NCBI RefSeq assembly: GCF_001634365.1
Contig: NZ_CP014579.1
Coordinates: 868,001 to 932,000, forward strand
Origin: Paraburkholderia phytofirmans OLGA172
GTDB lineage: Bacteria > Pseudomonadota > Gammaproteobacteria > Burkholderiales > Burkholderiaceae
Direction: 5' to 3'
DNA: 64,000 nucleotides
Shown here: positions 1 to 8,532 of the stretch, in pieces
Layout of the letters: each line of letters begins with the position of its first letter
Position numbering within the stretch: position 1 is the stretch's first letter
Made by a program: the position numbers and the translations under genes
Notes under the pieces: model-generated
The model's input: only the letters and a program-made list of their open reading frames with translations
Told to the model about the DNA's origin: nothing
The model's database searches: none

Positions 1-2
1 CT

Positions 3-53
3 GAAGAGTGCGTCGGACCTGTGAGCTTCTGCAATATCTACTTCGGCAGCTAA
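3..53 (+). CDS. possible C-terminal end of an upstream gene (partial)
   Basis: Reading from base 3 gives sixteen residues, ending CNIYFGS, before a TAA at 51-53. The composition looks protein-like, and the frame is open to the window edge. The stretch is too short to name a family. A second frame closes with TGA at 22-24, so the assignment is weak. Nothing else convincing lies between here and the next gene. Confidence 0.25.
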   Translation, partial: EECVGPVSFCNIYFGS

Positions 54-130
54 GCAGCGCCACGAGCAACACCTGCTGTACCTGCTGGACCTGTCGCGGG
101 AATTTTGCGCGCGACGAAACGCCTGGCCGC

Positions 131-162
131 GACGCCGTTCCAACGAGACGCCGTTCCAACGA
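131..162. repeat. 16-bp tandem duplication
   Basis: The unit GACGCCGTTCCAACGA occurs twice back to back (131-146 and 147-162), and GACGCCG follows at once as the start of a third copy. It lies in the gap before the CoA-transferase gene. It looks like a slippage repeat; no function is evident. Confidence 0.7.
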
Positions 163-261
163 GACGCCGCGGCTGGTGCGACACTCTGGCTACTGAGCGA
201 AACACACCGCAGAAGTGCGCATCGGTAGACTGAACTAGTGACCATGGAGAGACTCAGTTTC

Positions 262-1776
262 ATGTACCAAGACCGGATTCGCTGCTCCGCGCTGCGCGGA
301 AAAATCACTTCAGCCGCCGAAGCGGCGCGTCTGATTCACGACGGCATGCACGTCGGTGCCAGCGGCTTTACGCGCGCGGGCGACGCCAAAGCTGTTCCCA
401 TCGCGCTCGCCGAGCGGGTCCGTCAGGAAGGCAAGCCGCTGCAAATTACGTTGATGACCGGCGCGTCGCTCGGTCATGACGTGGATCGCATGCTCACCGA
501 GGCGCATGTGTTGGCGCGCCGCTTGCCGTTTCAGGTCGACAAGACCCTGCGCGAAGCGATCAATCGTGGCGAAGTGATGTTCGTCGATCAGCATCTGTCC
601 GAAACCGTCGAGATGTTGCGCGCCAATCAGCTCGGCAAACTCGATATCGCGATTATCGAAGCCGCCGCGATCACCGAGACTGGCGGCATTGTGCCGAGCA
701 CGTCAGTCGGCAACTCGGCCAGCTTCGCGATCCTCGCCGACAAGGTCATCGTCGAAATCAATCTTGCCCAGCCGCTCGCCCTCGAGGGACTGCACGACAT
801 CTGGATTCCGGGCCGCAGGCCGAATCGCGAACCGCTGCCGATCGTGCGTCCACAAGACCGCGTCGGCACGCAGGCCATTGAGATCCCGCTCGACAAAATC
901 GCGGCGATAGTGATCACAGATAAGGCGGACAGCCCGTCCACGGTGCTGCCGGCGGATGCGGAAACCGAGCTGATCGCACGCCATCTGATTGAGTTTTTCC
1001 AGCACGAAGTGTCGCGTGGACGCATGCCACGGCACTTGCCGCCCTTGCAGGCAGGCATCGGCACGATTGCCAATGCAGTGCTGGCCGGCTTTGTCGATTC
1101 GCCCTTCGACGCCTTCGAAATTTACTCAGAAGTGCTGCAGGATTCGACCTTCGATCTGATGGACGCTGGCAAGGTGACGTTTGCTTCGGGTGCGTCGATC
1201 ACGTTGTCGGCCGCGCGTCAGGCGCAAGTGTTCGGCGAACTCGAGCGCTATCGCGATCGCCTCGTGCTGCGTCCGCAGGAGGTCAGCAACCATCCTGAAG
1301 TGATTCGCCGGCTCGGTCTGATCGCGTTGAATACCGCATTGGAGTTCGACATTTACGGCAATGTGAATTCCACGCACGTCGGCGGCACGCACATGATGAA
1401 CGGCATTGGTGGCTCGGGCGATTTCGCGCGCAATGCGTCATGCGCGATCTTCGCGACGAAGTCGATGGCGAAGGGTGGCCGTATTTCGAGCGTGGTGCCG
1501 ATGGTGCCGCACTGCGATCACAATGAACACGATGTGGATGTGGTCGTGACGGAGCAGGGTCTGGCCGATCTGCGCGGACTGGCGCCGCGGGAACGCGCTA
1601 CGCTGATCATCGAGAACTGCGCGCATCCGCTCTATCGCGATCTGCTTCGCGACTACTATCGGGACGCCTTGCAATGGGGTGGGCAAACGCCGCATTCGTT
1701 GGACCAGGCTTTCGCCTGGCATACGCGGCTGCGTGATACCGGCTCGATGTTGCCGGCAGTGGATGCGTCTCTCTAA
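262..1776 (+). CDS. acetyl-CoA hydrolase/transferase family protein (succinyl-CoA:acetate CoA-transferase type)
   Basis: This is a cytoplasmic enzyme of the Ach1/Cat1/AarC family, which moves CoA between short acyl groups (typically succinyl-CoA to acetate) through a glutamyl-CoA intermediate. The likely catalytic Glu is residue 290, in the motif IYSEVLQD, close to Glu294 of AarC. A glycine-rich segment (GGIVPSTSVGNS) and the C-terminal GTHMMNGIGGSGDF block are typical of the family. I chose ATG 262 because GGAGAG lies ten bases upstream; GTG 238 and ATG 244 are in frame but lack a ribosome site. The resulting 504 residues match the family length. The exact acyl donor cannot be read from sequence. 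Confidence 0.85.
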   Translation: MYQDRIRCSALRGKITSAAEAARLIHDGMHVGASGFTRAGDAKAVPIALAERVRQEGKPLQITLMTGASLGHDVDRMLTEAHVLARRLPFQVDKTLREAINRGEVMFVDQHLSETVEMLRANQLGKLDIAIIEAAAITETGGIVPSTSVGNSASFAILADKVIVEINLAQPLALEGLHDIWIPGRRPNREPLPIVRPQDRVGTQAIEIPLDKIAAIVITDKADSPSTVLPADAETELIARHLIEFFQHEVSRGRMPRHLPPLQAGIGTIANAVLAGFVDSPFDAFEIYSEVLQDSTFDLMDAGKVTFASGASITLSAARQAQVFGELERYRDRLVLRPQEVSNHPEVIRRLGLIALNTALEFDIYGNVNSTHVGGTHMMNGIGGSGDFARNASCAIFATKSMAKGGRISSVVPMVPHCDHNEHDVDVVVTEQGLADLRGLAPRERATLIIENCAHPLYRDLLRDYYRDALQWGGQTPHSLDQAFAWHTRLRDTGSMLPAVDASL

Positions 1777-1791
1777 ACACCGGGTAAAGCC

Positions 1792-1820
1792 GGCGTCAGG
1801 TGGCACTCGCCCCTGACGCC
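1792..1820. terminator. hairpin between convergent genes
   Basis: A 9-bp perfect stem (GGCGTCAGG / CCTGACGCC) with an 11-nt loop lies 15 bases after the CoA-transferase stop and just before the stop of the convergent glsB-like gene. There is no clear T-run, so its terminator role is inferred from position. Confidence 0.45.
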
Positions 1821-1841
1821 ATAAGACATCAGGTGCTACGC

Positions 1842-2096
1842 TCAGGTGCCGCGCCGGACGAGCCGGATAAGAAACAGCAGAATGACTGCGCCGATCACAG
1901 CGGTAATGATCGAACCGAGCCAGCCGCCGCCGAGCGAAATGTGCAGCACACCGGCAAGCCAGCCGCCGATGAATGCGCCGACAATCCCGACGATGATGTC
2001 GACGATCAGGCCGAAGCCGCCGCCCTTGACGAGCACGCCGGCCAGCCAGCCGGCGATCGCGCCGATGATGAGCCATGCAATGATGCCGTGTTCCAT
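1842..2096 (-). CDS. GlsB/YeaQ/YmgE family stress-response membrane protein
   Basis: The gene encodes 84 residues that are almost entirely hydrophobic, with three predicted membrane helices. It carries the glycine-rich repeats GAIAGWLAGVLVKGGGFG and GIVGAFIGGWLAG, which define the transglycosylase-associated (GlsB/YeaQ) family. Members are small inner-membrane proteins often induced by general stress; their biochemical role is not established. The gene stands alone, convergent with the CoA-transferase gene and with a 162-bp spacer to the mgtC-like gene behind it. The length is normal for the family. Confidence 0.85.
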   Translation of the reverse strand: MEHGIIAWLIIGAIAGWLAGVLVKGGGFGLIVDIIVGIVGAFIGGWLAGVLHISLGGGWLGSIITAVIGAVILLFLIRLVRRGT

Positions 2097-2258
2097 ATTC
2101 GAGACTCCATGGTTGAGTGTGAAAAAATCACGGTGACAGAGCTTAGTCGAAGGTTATGGGACAGTCCATATTCAGGACGCGGAATTAACATTGTCTAAAT
2201 CTATTGCAAGCTAAGTGTAGACGATGCGCGCGAATATGGGGAGCTTACACAAGATGAC

Positions 2259-2966
2259 TCACTCCGGTGTCGGCTCCGCATCTGTGGCCGTCCAGCTGAC
2301 GCTCGATACGCTCTTTTCCATGCTGATGCGGCTCGCCATCTGTTCGAGCTTCGGCTGATCTTTCGGATGCAGCTTTAATGTTGCCGTAACGCGAATGCGT
2401 CCCGAGTCGTCTTCGACGTCTTCGCTCGTCAGGCTCTGGAACGACAGCGGTGTCGAATACATCGAGTTGGATACCGCAGTACGAATGTGAATCTCATCGG
2501 CCTCCCGGCAAACAATCGTCAGCACATACTCGCGCACGAGGTCGGCGTCCGAAACGGGCGCCGCGTTGATGGCGCGGCTCACTTCGCGCAGTACCGTATT
2601 GGTCAGCAGCACGACCGCGGTGCCGGCGAGCGCCGGGCCGAAATGCCCCGCACCGCACAATACACCGACCGCCGCCGAGCACCATAAGGTCGCGGCGGTG
2701 TTGATCCCCTGAATCGAGCCCTTGTCGCGCATGATCACACCGCCGCCGAGAAAGCCGACGCCAGAAACGACATACGCGGCAATTTGCGTGATGCCGGCGG
2801 TGCCGTTGCCGGTCAGCACGCCGAGCGTGACGAACAGGCACGCGCCGCTGGCGACCAGCGTGATGGTGCGCAGGCCGGCGTTGCGCTGGCGCATCTGCCG
2901 TTCGAGGCCGATCGCGACGCCGCAGCTGAAGGCGGCAAAGAGCCGCCAGACGAATTCAATGGTCAT
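2259..2966 (-). CDS. MgtC/SapB family membrane protein
   Basis: The protein has an N-terminal MgtC domain of four to five membrane helices, with family hallmarks such as IGLERQ near residue 20, a GLRT segment, and the GVGFLGGGVI and GINTAATLW motifs. A C-terminal soluble domain of roughly 90 residues follows. MgtC proteins help survival under low magnesium and acid stress and can modulate the F-type ATP synthase; this is family knowledge. The open frame extends to 3023, but the internal ATG at 2966 begins directly before the first membrane helix. No clear Shine-Dalgarno sequence is visible at either start. Confidence 0.85.
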   Translation of the reverse strand: MTIEFVWRLFAAFSCGVAIGLERQMRQRNAGLRTITLVASGACLFVTLGVLTGNGTAGITQIAAYVVSGVGFLGGGVIMRDKGSIQGINTAATLWCSAAVGVLCGAGHFGPALAGTAVVLLTNTVLREVSRAINAAPVSDADLVREYVLTIVCREADEIHIRTAVSNSMYSTPLSFQSLTSEDVEDDSGRIRVTATLKLHPKDQPKLEQMASRISMEKSVSSVSWTATDAEPTPE

Positions 2967-3417
2967 CGGTAAGAAAGGTTGAGGCGCGTGTTCGCACAGT
3001 ATGAACCCCACGCGTGACAGCATCGCGTATCCGAAGATGGAACGCGGGTGCGCTCAGGCGTGACGAGGCATGCGAGCCGGGGTTCGCGGCGCAAAAGTCG
3101 TGGAGCAAGCGCCAGGCGTCGAGCCGAGATGAGACGAGACAGGACGGCGGTGTGCGGTGTGGGATGCTTGCGGAATTTCCCGTGGCAAGATCGGAATTTT
3201 CCTTATATAAATACGGACTCCGAATATTGACGGCGTTCATCCCGGAAAACACACTGTTTGCACACTTCGAAACACGTCGTGCGGTTTTGGTGCTCTATCC
3301 GCGTTTTACATCTCACGGTTTCGCCCAGAAACTTTTTGGTTGTCCTTGTGCCATGTCAGGCGCATCCGATCCGCTCGACACCGTCTCTTTTCCGCTGTTC
3401 ACCCAATTGAGGAATGT
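2967..3417. other. divergent intergenic region, 451 bp
   Basis: This is the spacer between the leftward mgtC-like gene and the rightward secreted-protein gene. It contains an AT-rich stretch around 3190-3235 that could hold promoters. I searched for the conserved parts of an M-box magnesium riboswitch and saw nothing I could support. Short open frames on both strands lack ribosome sites and family resemblance. Confidence 0.5.
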
Positions 3418-3942
3418 ATGAAAGATAAGGCTCTTGGCATCGTTGCCGGTGCGTTGATTGCTGCTGCTCCGCTCGTATCGTTCGCCGCCGGTCTGCCCGC
3501 GCCGTTTGAAGGCAGCAGCACGCTGCAGGCAGATGGTGTCGTGAAGTCGGTCGACCAGGCTAAACATTCGGTGACCGTGCTCGATGCACAGGGTGGCGAA
3601 GCCTCGTTCAATATCACTGAGACGAGCAACCTGGCGCAGATCAAGCAGGGTGGCAAGGTCCACATCCGGATGATGCGCAACGCCATGGTCAGCGTGACGC
3701 GTGGTGCCGACGGCCACGGTACGGCTGCTCAACCGGTACAGCAGAACACTGCGCAGAACGTGAGCGCCGAAGTTCAGGCCATCGACCACGCGTCCGGCAT
3801 CATGGCCCTGAAGGGCTCGAATGGCGCGGTGTTTCATATCCAGGGCCGCGAGCCGGCAAAGGTCGCCGGCGTGACGCCGGGTATGCAAGTGTCGGTGGCA
3901 TACGCACCGCAGGTCAGCGTGGCCGTGGCGCCTGCGCAGTAA
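3418..3942 (+). CDS. exported protein of unknown function
   Basis: The protein has 174 residues. The start at ATG 3418 is supported by GAGGA seven bases upstream. Residues 1-24 form a clear Sec signal peptide with a hydrophobic core ending in SFAA, so the mature protein is probably periplasmic. The rest has two similar segments, each a short beta-rich block around phrases such as VKSVDQAKHSVTVLDAQGG and VQAIDHASGIMALKGSNG. This suggests a duplicated small domain, as in periplasmic copper/DUF-type beta proteins. I do not recognise the family. A strong terminator follows. Confidence 0.7.
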   Translation: MKDKALGIVAGALIAAAPLVSFAAGLPAPFEGSSTLQADGVVKSVDQAKHSVTVLDAQGGEASFNITETSNLAQIKQGGKVHIRMMRNAMVSVTRGADGHGTAAQPVQQNTAQNVSAEVQAIDHASGIMALKGSNGAVFHIQGREPAKVAGVTPGMQVSVAYAPQVSVAVAPAQ

Positions 3943-3977
3943 GTCTGACTAGCTGAAACGGCGCATCAGCGCCGGGG

Positions 3978-4010
3978 CGCGGATGTCCTTTATGGACGTC
4001 CGCGTTTTTT
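3978..4010 (+). terminator. rho-independent terminator
   Basis: An 11-bp stem, CGCGGATGTCC / GGACGTCCGCG with one G-T pair, has a 5-nt loop and is followed by six T residues (4005-4010). It lies 35 bases after the stop of the secreted-protein gene. Confidence 0.9.
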
Positions 4011-4069
4011 ATTGCGGCGTAATCCAATATGACTTCGGTGCGGCGATGTTTGGCGCGTGCTTTGACGCT

Positions 4070-5233
4070 TCAGTCGGGCTCGCCAGGCACGAGGCGCAAT
4101 CGCGTGATCTCCGAGGGCGCCCCCAGGCGCTTCGGCGGTCCCCAATAGCCAGTACCGCGACTCGTGTAGACCCACAAGCCGTTCAGCCGCGCGAGACCCG
4201 CTGTGAACGGCTGCTGCAAACGCACAAAGAAGTTCCACGGAAAGAACTGGCCGCCGTGCGTGTGGCCCGATAGCTGCAGCGTAAACCCTGCTGCTGCGGC
4301 TGCTTCGGCGGAACGCGGCTGGTGCGCGAGCAGTACTTTGATCAGCACGTCGCCAGGGGCACCTGCGAGGGCCGCAACCGGGTCGCTGCGATGCAGCGGG
4401 TCATGATGACCCGCTGAGTAATCAGTCACCCCGGCAATCACGGCGCGCGCGCCGTCGTGTTCCACGATCACATGCTCGTTGAGCAGAACGTTCAATCCCA
4501 GGCGCCGGAATTCGTCGATCCAGGCGTTCGCGCCGGCGTAATACTCATGGTTGCCGGTCACAAGGAACGCGCCGTGACGCGCACTGAGCCGCGACAGGGG
4601 CTGCGTGTGTCTGGTCAGTTGCGGCACGCTGCCGTCTACCACATCGCCGGTAACGGCAATCAGATCCGGCTTCAGACGATTCACCGCGTCGACGATCGCA
4701 TCCACATAACGGCCTTTGATGGTCGGGCCGACGTGGATGTCGCTGATCTGGACGATCGTGAAGCCGTCGAGCGCTGCCGGCAAATCGTCGATCGGCACCT
4801 CGATCGTCACCACCCTGGCGCGGCGCCGGGCGTTGAACAGACCGACGAGTGTCGAGAGCAACGCAAGCAACGGGACGGCTGCCGCCGAGCCGATGCGCCA
4901 GTGCGCGATTGCAATCGTGCTCGGCCAGATTGCATCGACGGTGAGCAGCGAGGCGAGCGCCAGGTCGCGCACGAACGTCAGAACCAGCAGCGACGAGAAG
5001 AAGCCCATCGCCAGCAGGCCGACCCACGCGAGGCGGTCGCTGAGCGGCTGCTGTTTGATGGTGCGCGCCAGCATGCCGAGCGGGATCAGAAAGATCGACA
5101 GCACCAGCCACAACGCGCACAGCCATCGGCCGGTGGCATTGACCGGCATGTCGGGAATCAGACGAAAGCCGACGTAGATATGCAGCAGGATGCCAATCAG
5201 AATGAAGCGAACAAGAAACGATGAGCGGCGCAT
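4070..5233 (-). CDS. membrane-anchored metallophosphoesterase
   Basis: The N-terminal third (about 130 residues) has four hydrophobic helices. A calcineurin-like phosphoesterase domain follows, with the ordered metal motifs SDIHVG, GDVVDG, GNHEYY and GHTHGG, all intact. This is the YaeI/YkuE-like group of membrane-linked phosphodiester hydrolases, some of which act on lipid-linked substrates such as UDP-diacylglucosamine; the substrate here is unknown. The frame is open to 5302, but I prefer ATG 5233 because MRRSS begins just before the first helix. No convincing ribosome site marks either start. The gene is monocistronic. Confidence 0.85.
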   Translation of the reverse strand: MRRSSFLVRFILIGILLHIYVGFRLIPDMPVNATGRWLCALWLVLSIFLIPLGMLARTIKQQPLSDRLAWVGLLAMGFFSSLLVLTFVRDLALASLLTVDAIWPSTIAIAHWRIGSAAAVPLLALLSTLVGLFNARRRARVVTIEVPIDDLPAALDGFTIVQISDIHVGPTIKGRYVDAIVDAVNRLKPDLIAVTGDVVDGSVPQLTRHTQPLSRLSARHGAFLVTGNHEYYAGANAWIDEFRRLGLNVLLNEHVIVEHDGARAVIAGVTDYSAGHHDPLHRSDPVAALAGAPGDVLIKVLLAHQPRSAEAAAAAGFTLQLSGHTHGGQFFPWNFFVRLQQPFTAGLARLNGLWVYTSRGTGYWGPPKRLGAPSEITRLRLVPGEPD

Positions 5234-5486
5234 AGAGAGGATCGAGGCGGGAAGGGGCCGACACGAGCGGAGCAACGGCGGCAGCTCGCCAGGTGCAACC
5301 ATAAATAGCGGGCGAGCCCGATCATTCTACCGAGATGTGCTCCCCGTTGTGGACAGCGCCAGATGTGCTCCCGCGGGGGCGGCCGAGCATGTTCATGCTT
5401 GACGCGGCAAGCGGATATCGCATTGCAGCAATTCCCGCTGCCGCATGCCCCGTCCGAGTTGCTGCGGCACTCTAATTAAATGGGCT

Positions 5487-5514
5487 TTGAATGGTGTTTT
5501 GTGTGCACTATTCT
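5487..5514 (+). promoter_or_regulatory. possible sigma-70 promoter
   Basis: TTGAAT (5487-5492) and TATTCT (5509-5514) are separated by 16 bp and lie 87 bp upstream of the small membrane-protein gene. The rest of the 5234-5600 spacer holds nothing I can identify. Confidence 0.4.
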
Positions 5515-5600
5515 CAAATAGAACCGTGTCGTCTCAGGGCCATCGCGGCCCAGCGGCGGTTCGTTTTGTCGTCGGTTGAGGGCGAGGCAGGAGGCGCATC

Positions 5601-5930
5601 ATGAAACTGCTTGGATCGGGTAATCACGTACGCCACGTACTTCATGGACATCACGTCGGACGAGAGGGCAGCCACGTCATGCTGCCGCTGGTGGGCATAT
5701 CGTTGATGGCGCTCGCCTTGTACTTCGGCGTGCGCAACATCGACTTCTCCGAGCTGGGCAAAAGCGCGTTATTCGACGTGGTGATGGTGTGCGTTGCGCT
5801 CGGCATCGCAGGGCTGTTCGGCGCCGTCGGCGCGTGGTTGCGCTCCAATGGCGACGACGCCGAGGAAGGCTTCTGCTTTGTCGGCGCGGTGATCGGCGCG
5901 GTAGTGTTCTACGTGGCGCTCTTCGGATAA
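5601..5930 (+). CDS. small membrane protein of unknown function
   Basis: The gene encodes 109 residues. ATG 5601 is preceded by GGAGG with a six-base spacer. The first 25 residues are polar and histidine-rich (HVRHVLHGHHVGREGSH), then three hydrophobic segments follow, the last ending at the C-terminus. No motif names a family. The His-rich head could bind metal, but that is speculation. It is convergent with the nitroreductase gene, 25 bp away. Confidence 0.6.
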   Translation: MKLLGSGNHVRHVLHGHHVGREGSHVMLPLVGISLMALALYFGVRNIDFSELGKSALFDVVMVCVALGIAGLFGAVGAWLRSNGDDAEEGFCFVGAVIGAVVFYVALFG

Positions 5931-5955
5931 CCGCACCGGCGCGGCCAAAGCTCTG

Positions 5956-6540
5956 TCAGGCGATCCGGGCGGCTTCGTCGAAGGTGAAGCGCGGGCTGCG
6001 CGGGAACAGTTTCGCCGGGTCGCCGTAGCCCAGATTGATCAGGAAGTTCGACTTCACGGTCGTGCCGGCGAAGAAAGCCTCGTCGACCTTGGCGGCGTCG
6101 AATCCCGACATCGCACCCGTGTCCAGACCGAGCGCGCGGGCCGCGAGAATCAGATAGCCGCCTTGCAGCGTCGAATTGCGAAAGGCCGTATCCGCGATCG
6201 CCTTGTCGTTGCCCGCAAACCAGCTGCGCGCGTCGGCATGCGGAAACAGTTTCGGCAGATGCTCGTAAAACGCCATGTCCATTCCGACGATCACCGTGAC
6301 CGGCGCCGCCATCGTCTTCTCGAGATTGCCTGGCGACAAGGCCGGACGCAGCTTCTCTTTGCCTTCGGCCGTTTTCACGTAGACGAAGCGGCCGGGGCTC
6401 GAATTGGCCGAGGTCGGCCCGAGCAGTACGAGCTCGGTGAGTTGCTTGAGCACGGCGTCGTCGACCGGTTTGGCCTGCCAGCCGTTATGGGTGCGCGCTT
6501 CGCGAAAGAGCTGATCGAGAGCCTGATCGGAAAGAATCAT
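5956..6540 (-). CDS. nitroreductase family protein, RutE/HadB-like (malonic semialdehyde reductase)
   Basis: This 194-residue protein belongs to the FMN-dependent nitroreductase superfamily in the RutE group, which reduces 3-oxopropanoate (malonic semialdehyde) to 3-hydroxypropanoate. The N-terminal [11 protein letters not shown], the [14 protein letters not shown] segment that contacts FMN, the mid [11 protein letters not shown] stretch and the C-terminal [10 protein letters not shown] are all characteristic of that group, and the length is normal. No other pyrimidine-degradation (rut) genes are nearby, so it may serve general reduction of toxic aldehydes or nitro compounds. It is divergent from the alkB-like gene. 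Confidence 0.8.
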   Translation of the reverse strand: MILSDQALDQLFREARTHNGWQAKPVDDAVLKQLTELVLLGPTSANSSPGRFVYVKTAEGKEKLRPALSPGNLEKTMAAPVTVIVGMDMAFYEHLPKLFPHADARSWFAGNDKAIADTAFRNSTLQGGYLILAARALGLDTGAMSGFDAAKVDEAFFAGTTVKSNFLINLGYGDPAKLFPRSPRFTFDEAARIA

Positions 6541-6683
6541 GGTGGAAACCCGTTGAAGTAGCAGAGTGAAAAAAACGGATGACAGCGCAAGCCGCAGGCG
6601 TGAGCGTCGTCGTCGTTGCCGCCATAATAGCTAGGTTCTCACTCGCGCACGTATCGCGCGCGCAATCGCATTCGGGCAATCTT

Positions 6684-7283
6684 ATGACGGACCTTTTCGA
6701 TGACCTTCCGGCGCCCGACGTCGACTGGTATCCCGAGTGGCTGGTGCCCGAGGCCGCGGCGCGCGCTTTGGCTCAACTCATCGGCGAAGTGGAATGGCGT
6801 CAAGACATGATGGGCACGCCTGCCGGCCGTGTGCCGCTGCCGCGGCTGACCGCCTGGCAGGGCGAACCGGACGCGGTCTACGTCTACTCCGGCATTCGCA
6901 ACGTACCGCAACCATGGACCCCGATCGTCGCGGAACTGCGAGCCGCGGCGGAGGCAAGCTGCCACGCGCGCTTTAACAGCGTGCTGATCAACCGCTATCG
7001 CAGCGGCATGGACAGCATGGGGTGGCACGCGGATCGCGAGCCGGAGCTCGGCGTGCGGCCGGTGATTGCGTCGATCAGCCTGGGCGCCGCGCGCACTTTC
7101 GACTTGCGGCACAACAGGACTGGCGTCGTGCAGTCGTTTTCGCTGAAGGGCGGCAGCTTGCTTGTGATGAGAGGCAACACGCAGGCCGACTGGCGGCATC
7201 GTGTGCCGAAAGAGCCACGCGTGGCGGGCGAGCGAATCAATCTGACGTTTCGCTGGGTGACGCCGCGCGCGGCAGCCCGCTAG
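6684..7283 (+). CDS. alkB: AlkB-like 2-oxoglutarate/Fe(II) DNA dealkylase
   Basis: This 199-residue enzyme is predicted to remove methyl groups from damaged nucleobases (1-methyladenine, 3-methylcytosine) by oxidation. The iron site is visible as His115 and Asp117 in WHADRE, and His172 in WRHRVPK. The 2-oxoglutarate site is the RINLTFR motif at 184-190. The substrate lid NRYRSGMDSMG precedes the HxD. The sequence is closer to the compact ALKBH2/3-like proteins than to E. coli AlkB. I chose ATG 6684 (MTDLFDD) because the upstream frame to 6579 has no family resemblance. Confidence 0.85.
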   Translation: MTDLFDDLPAPDVDWYPEWLVPEAAARALAQLIGEVEWRQDMMGTPAGRVPLPRLTAWQGEPDAVYVYSGIRNVPQPWTPIVAELRAAAEASCHARFNSVLINRYRSGMDSMGWHADREPELGVRPVIASISLGAARTFDLRHNRTGVVQSFSLKGGSLLVMRGNTQADWRHRVPKEPRVAGERINLTFRWVTPRAAAR

Positions 7284-7928
7284 CTTGCGGGCTCGCCATC
7301 GGCCGCTTTGCTCCTGAGCCGAAACCTGGCGCCCGAAAGCCCGAAAGCCCGAAAGCCGGTCGCTGCCTGCCCGAAGCCATGTCGAGAACCTAAGCGCATA
7401 AAAAAGCCTCTCCAACGTCGCGCTCCATCGCCGTCCGTGCTCGAGCGAATCTCGCAGCCTCGGCCCATATCGTCTATCCGCGCACGCTACCGATTGCCGT
7501 CACCGTCCTGTTGTTTTGCGCGCTGTCCGGCGTCGGCATTCTGGGCACGATTCAGACACTGATTACCTTCGATGGCACGCTCAGTTCATGGTGGACCCGC
7601 ATTGCGATCGGCGCCCTGCTGTGCGCGTTCTGCTTGCTGCAACGGCTGATCGAGCGGCATGCAAGATCGGTGCGAGGTTCCGGCGGCAGCGGCGCTGTTG
7701 TGGCGCCAGGCCGTGAGCGCGGGCGGGGCGAAGCGGCGGCGTCCGACTCACATGCGATCGGACGCGCCGGAGCAGGCGTTATAGCGCGAACGCGCGGTAG
7801 CGCGGCAGGCGGGCAACGAGCACACAAAAATACGTCATTCGTCTTATGCCATTTGCCGTGCTACACTGTAATAACATTGTGTTTACTTTATTGCCTCGAC
7901 CGCTTAGGATTCCACTTCAGGTTCAGCC
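7284..7928. other. 645-bp stretch with a possible decayed membrane-protein frame
   Basis: From about 7394 the + strand frame stays open and reads like a small inner-membrane protein (PRTLPIAVTVLLFCALSG, later WWTRIAIGALLCAFCLLQR). There is no ATG or GTG with a ribosome site, and the frame runs on into low-complexity residues and across the mazE start. This fits a gene that has lost its start and true stop. A short iterated GAAAGCCC motif sits near 7337-7360. The last 70 bp are AT-rich and probably hold the mazE promoter. Confidence 0.35.
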
Positions 7929-8177
7929 ATGAAAACAACCATCCGCAGAATGGGTAATTCCCATGGTGTACTGATTCCGAAACCGATCTTGACCCAACTT
8001 GGGCTGGAGGACGAAGTGGATATGCAAGTTGAAGGAAACGCTCTGGTGATAAGGCGTCCGCAGAAAAAAGCGCGTGCGGGATGGGCGGACGCAAGCCGTT
8101 CGTTGGCAGCATCGAAAGATGACGCACTGGTGATGGGCGAATTTCCCAACGCCGATGACGCGGGGCTCGAGTGGTAG
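7929..8177 (+). CDS. mazE: MazE-type antitoxin (AbrB/SpoVT fold)
   Basis: The 82-residue protein begins with the swapped-hairpin DNA-binding domain typical of MazE (RRMGNSHGVLIPKPILTQLGL, residues 6-26). Its acidic C-terminal tail, ending in FPNADDAGLEW, would wrap the toxin. It should neutralise MazF and repress its own promoter. Its stop overlaps the toxin gene by seven bases, the usual translational coupling. The pair lies directly behind the malonate decarboxylase operon, on the opposite strand. Confidence 0.85.
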   Translation: MKTTIRRMGNSHGVLIPKPILTQLGLEDEVDMQVEGNALVIRRPQKKARAGWADASRSLAASKDDALVMGEFPNADDAGLEW

Positions 8178-8491
8178 CGCGCGGCGACGTCTGGCTGGTC
8201 GCGCTGGATCCAACCGTTGGCAGCGAGATTCAGAAAACGCGTCCTTGCGTGGTTGTGTCGCCGGCCGAATTGCACGATCACCTGCGCACTGTGATTGTGG
8301 CGCCCATGAGCACTGCCGGTCGCGCGGCGCCTTTTCGTGTTCCACTCACGTTCTTGCGCAAGAAAGGTTTGATTCTGCTCGACCAGATTCGCACGGTTGA
8401 CAAGACGCGGCTCGTAAAGCGAGCCGGCGCAGTGTCGGATGCGGCGCTTTCGAATGCGTTGTCGACCTTGCAGGAAATCTTCGTTGAGTGA
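8171..8491 (+). CDS. mazF: MazF-type endoribonuclease toxin
   Basis: The 106-residue protein is of the PemK/MazF fold: RGDVWLVALDPTVGSEIQKTRPCVVVS contains the conserved start strand and the catalytic-loop Arg, and a VAPMST strand and LLDQIRTVDKTRL follow. Such toxins cut mRNA at short sites when the antitoxin is degraded. Translation probably starts at GTG 8171, overlapping the mazE stop; no ATG is available near the N-terminus. The length is normal. Its cleavage specificity cannot be predicted. Confidence 0.85.
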   Translation: MVARGDVWLVALDPTVGSEIQKTRPCVVVSPAELHDHLRTVIVAPMSTAGRAAPFRVPLTFLRKKGLILLDQIRTVDKTRLVKRAGAVSDAALSNALSTLQEIFVE

Positions 8492-8532
8492 GCAATAAAG
8501 CGTGCGTCGGCTGAACGGCGGCGTGCTTGTGC

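Noticed and set aside
1438..2076. Leftward 212-codon frame across the CoA-transferase end and glsB
   Set aside because: It is rich in Arg and His, overlaps two real genes in other frames, and has no start signal.
2967..3417. Magnesium riboswitch (M-box) before the mgtC-like gene
   Set aside because: The conserved M-box segments could not be found in the leader on the minus strand.
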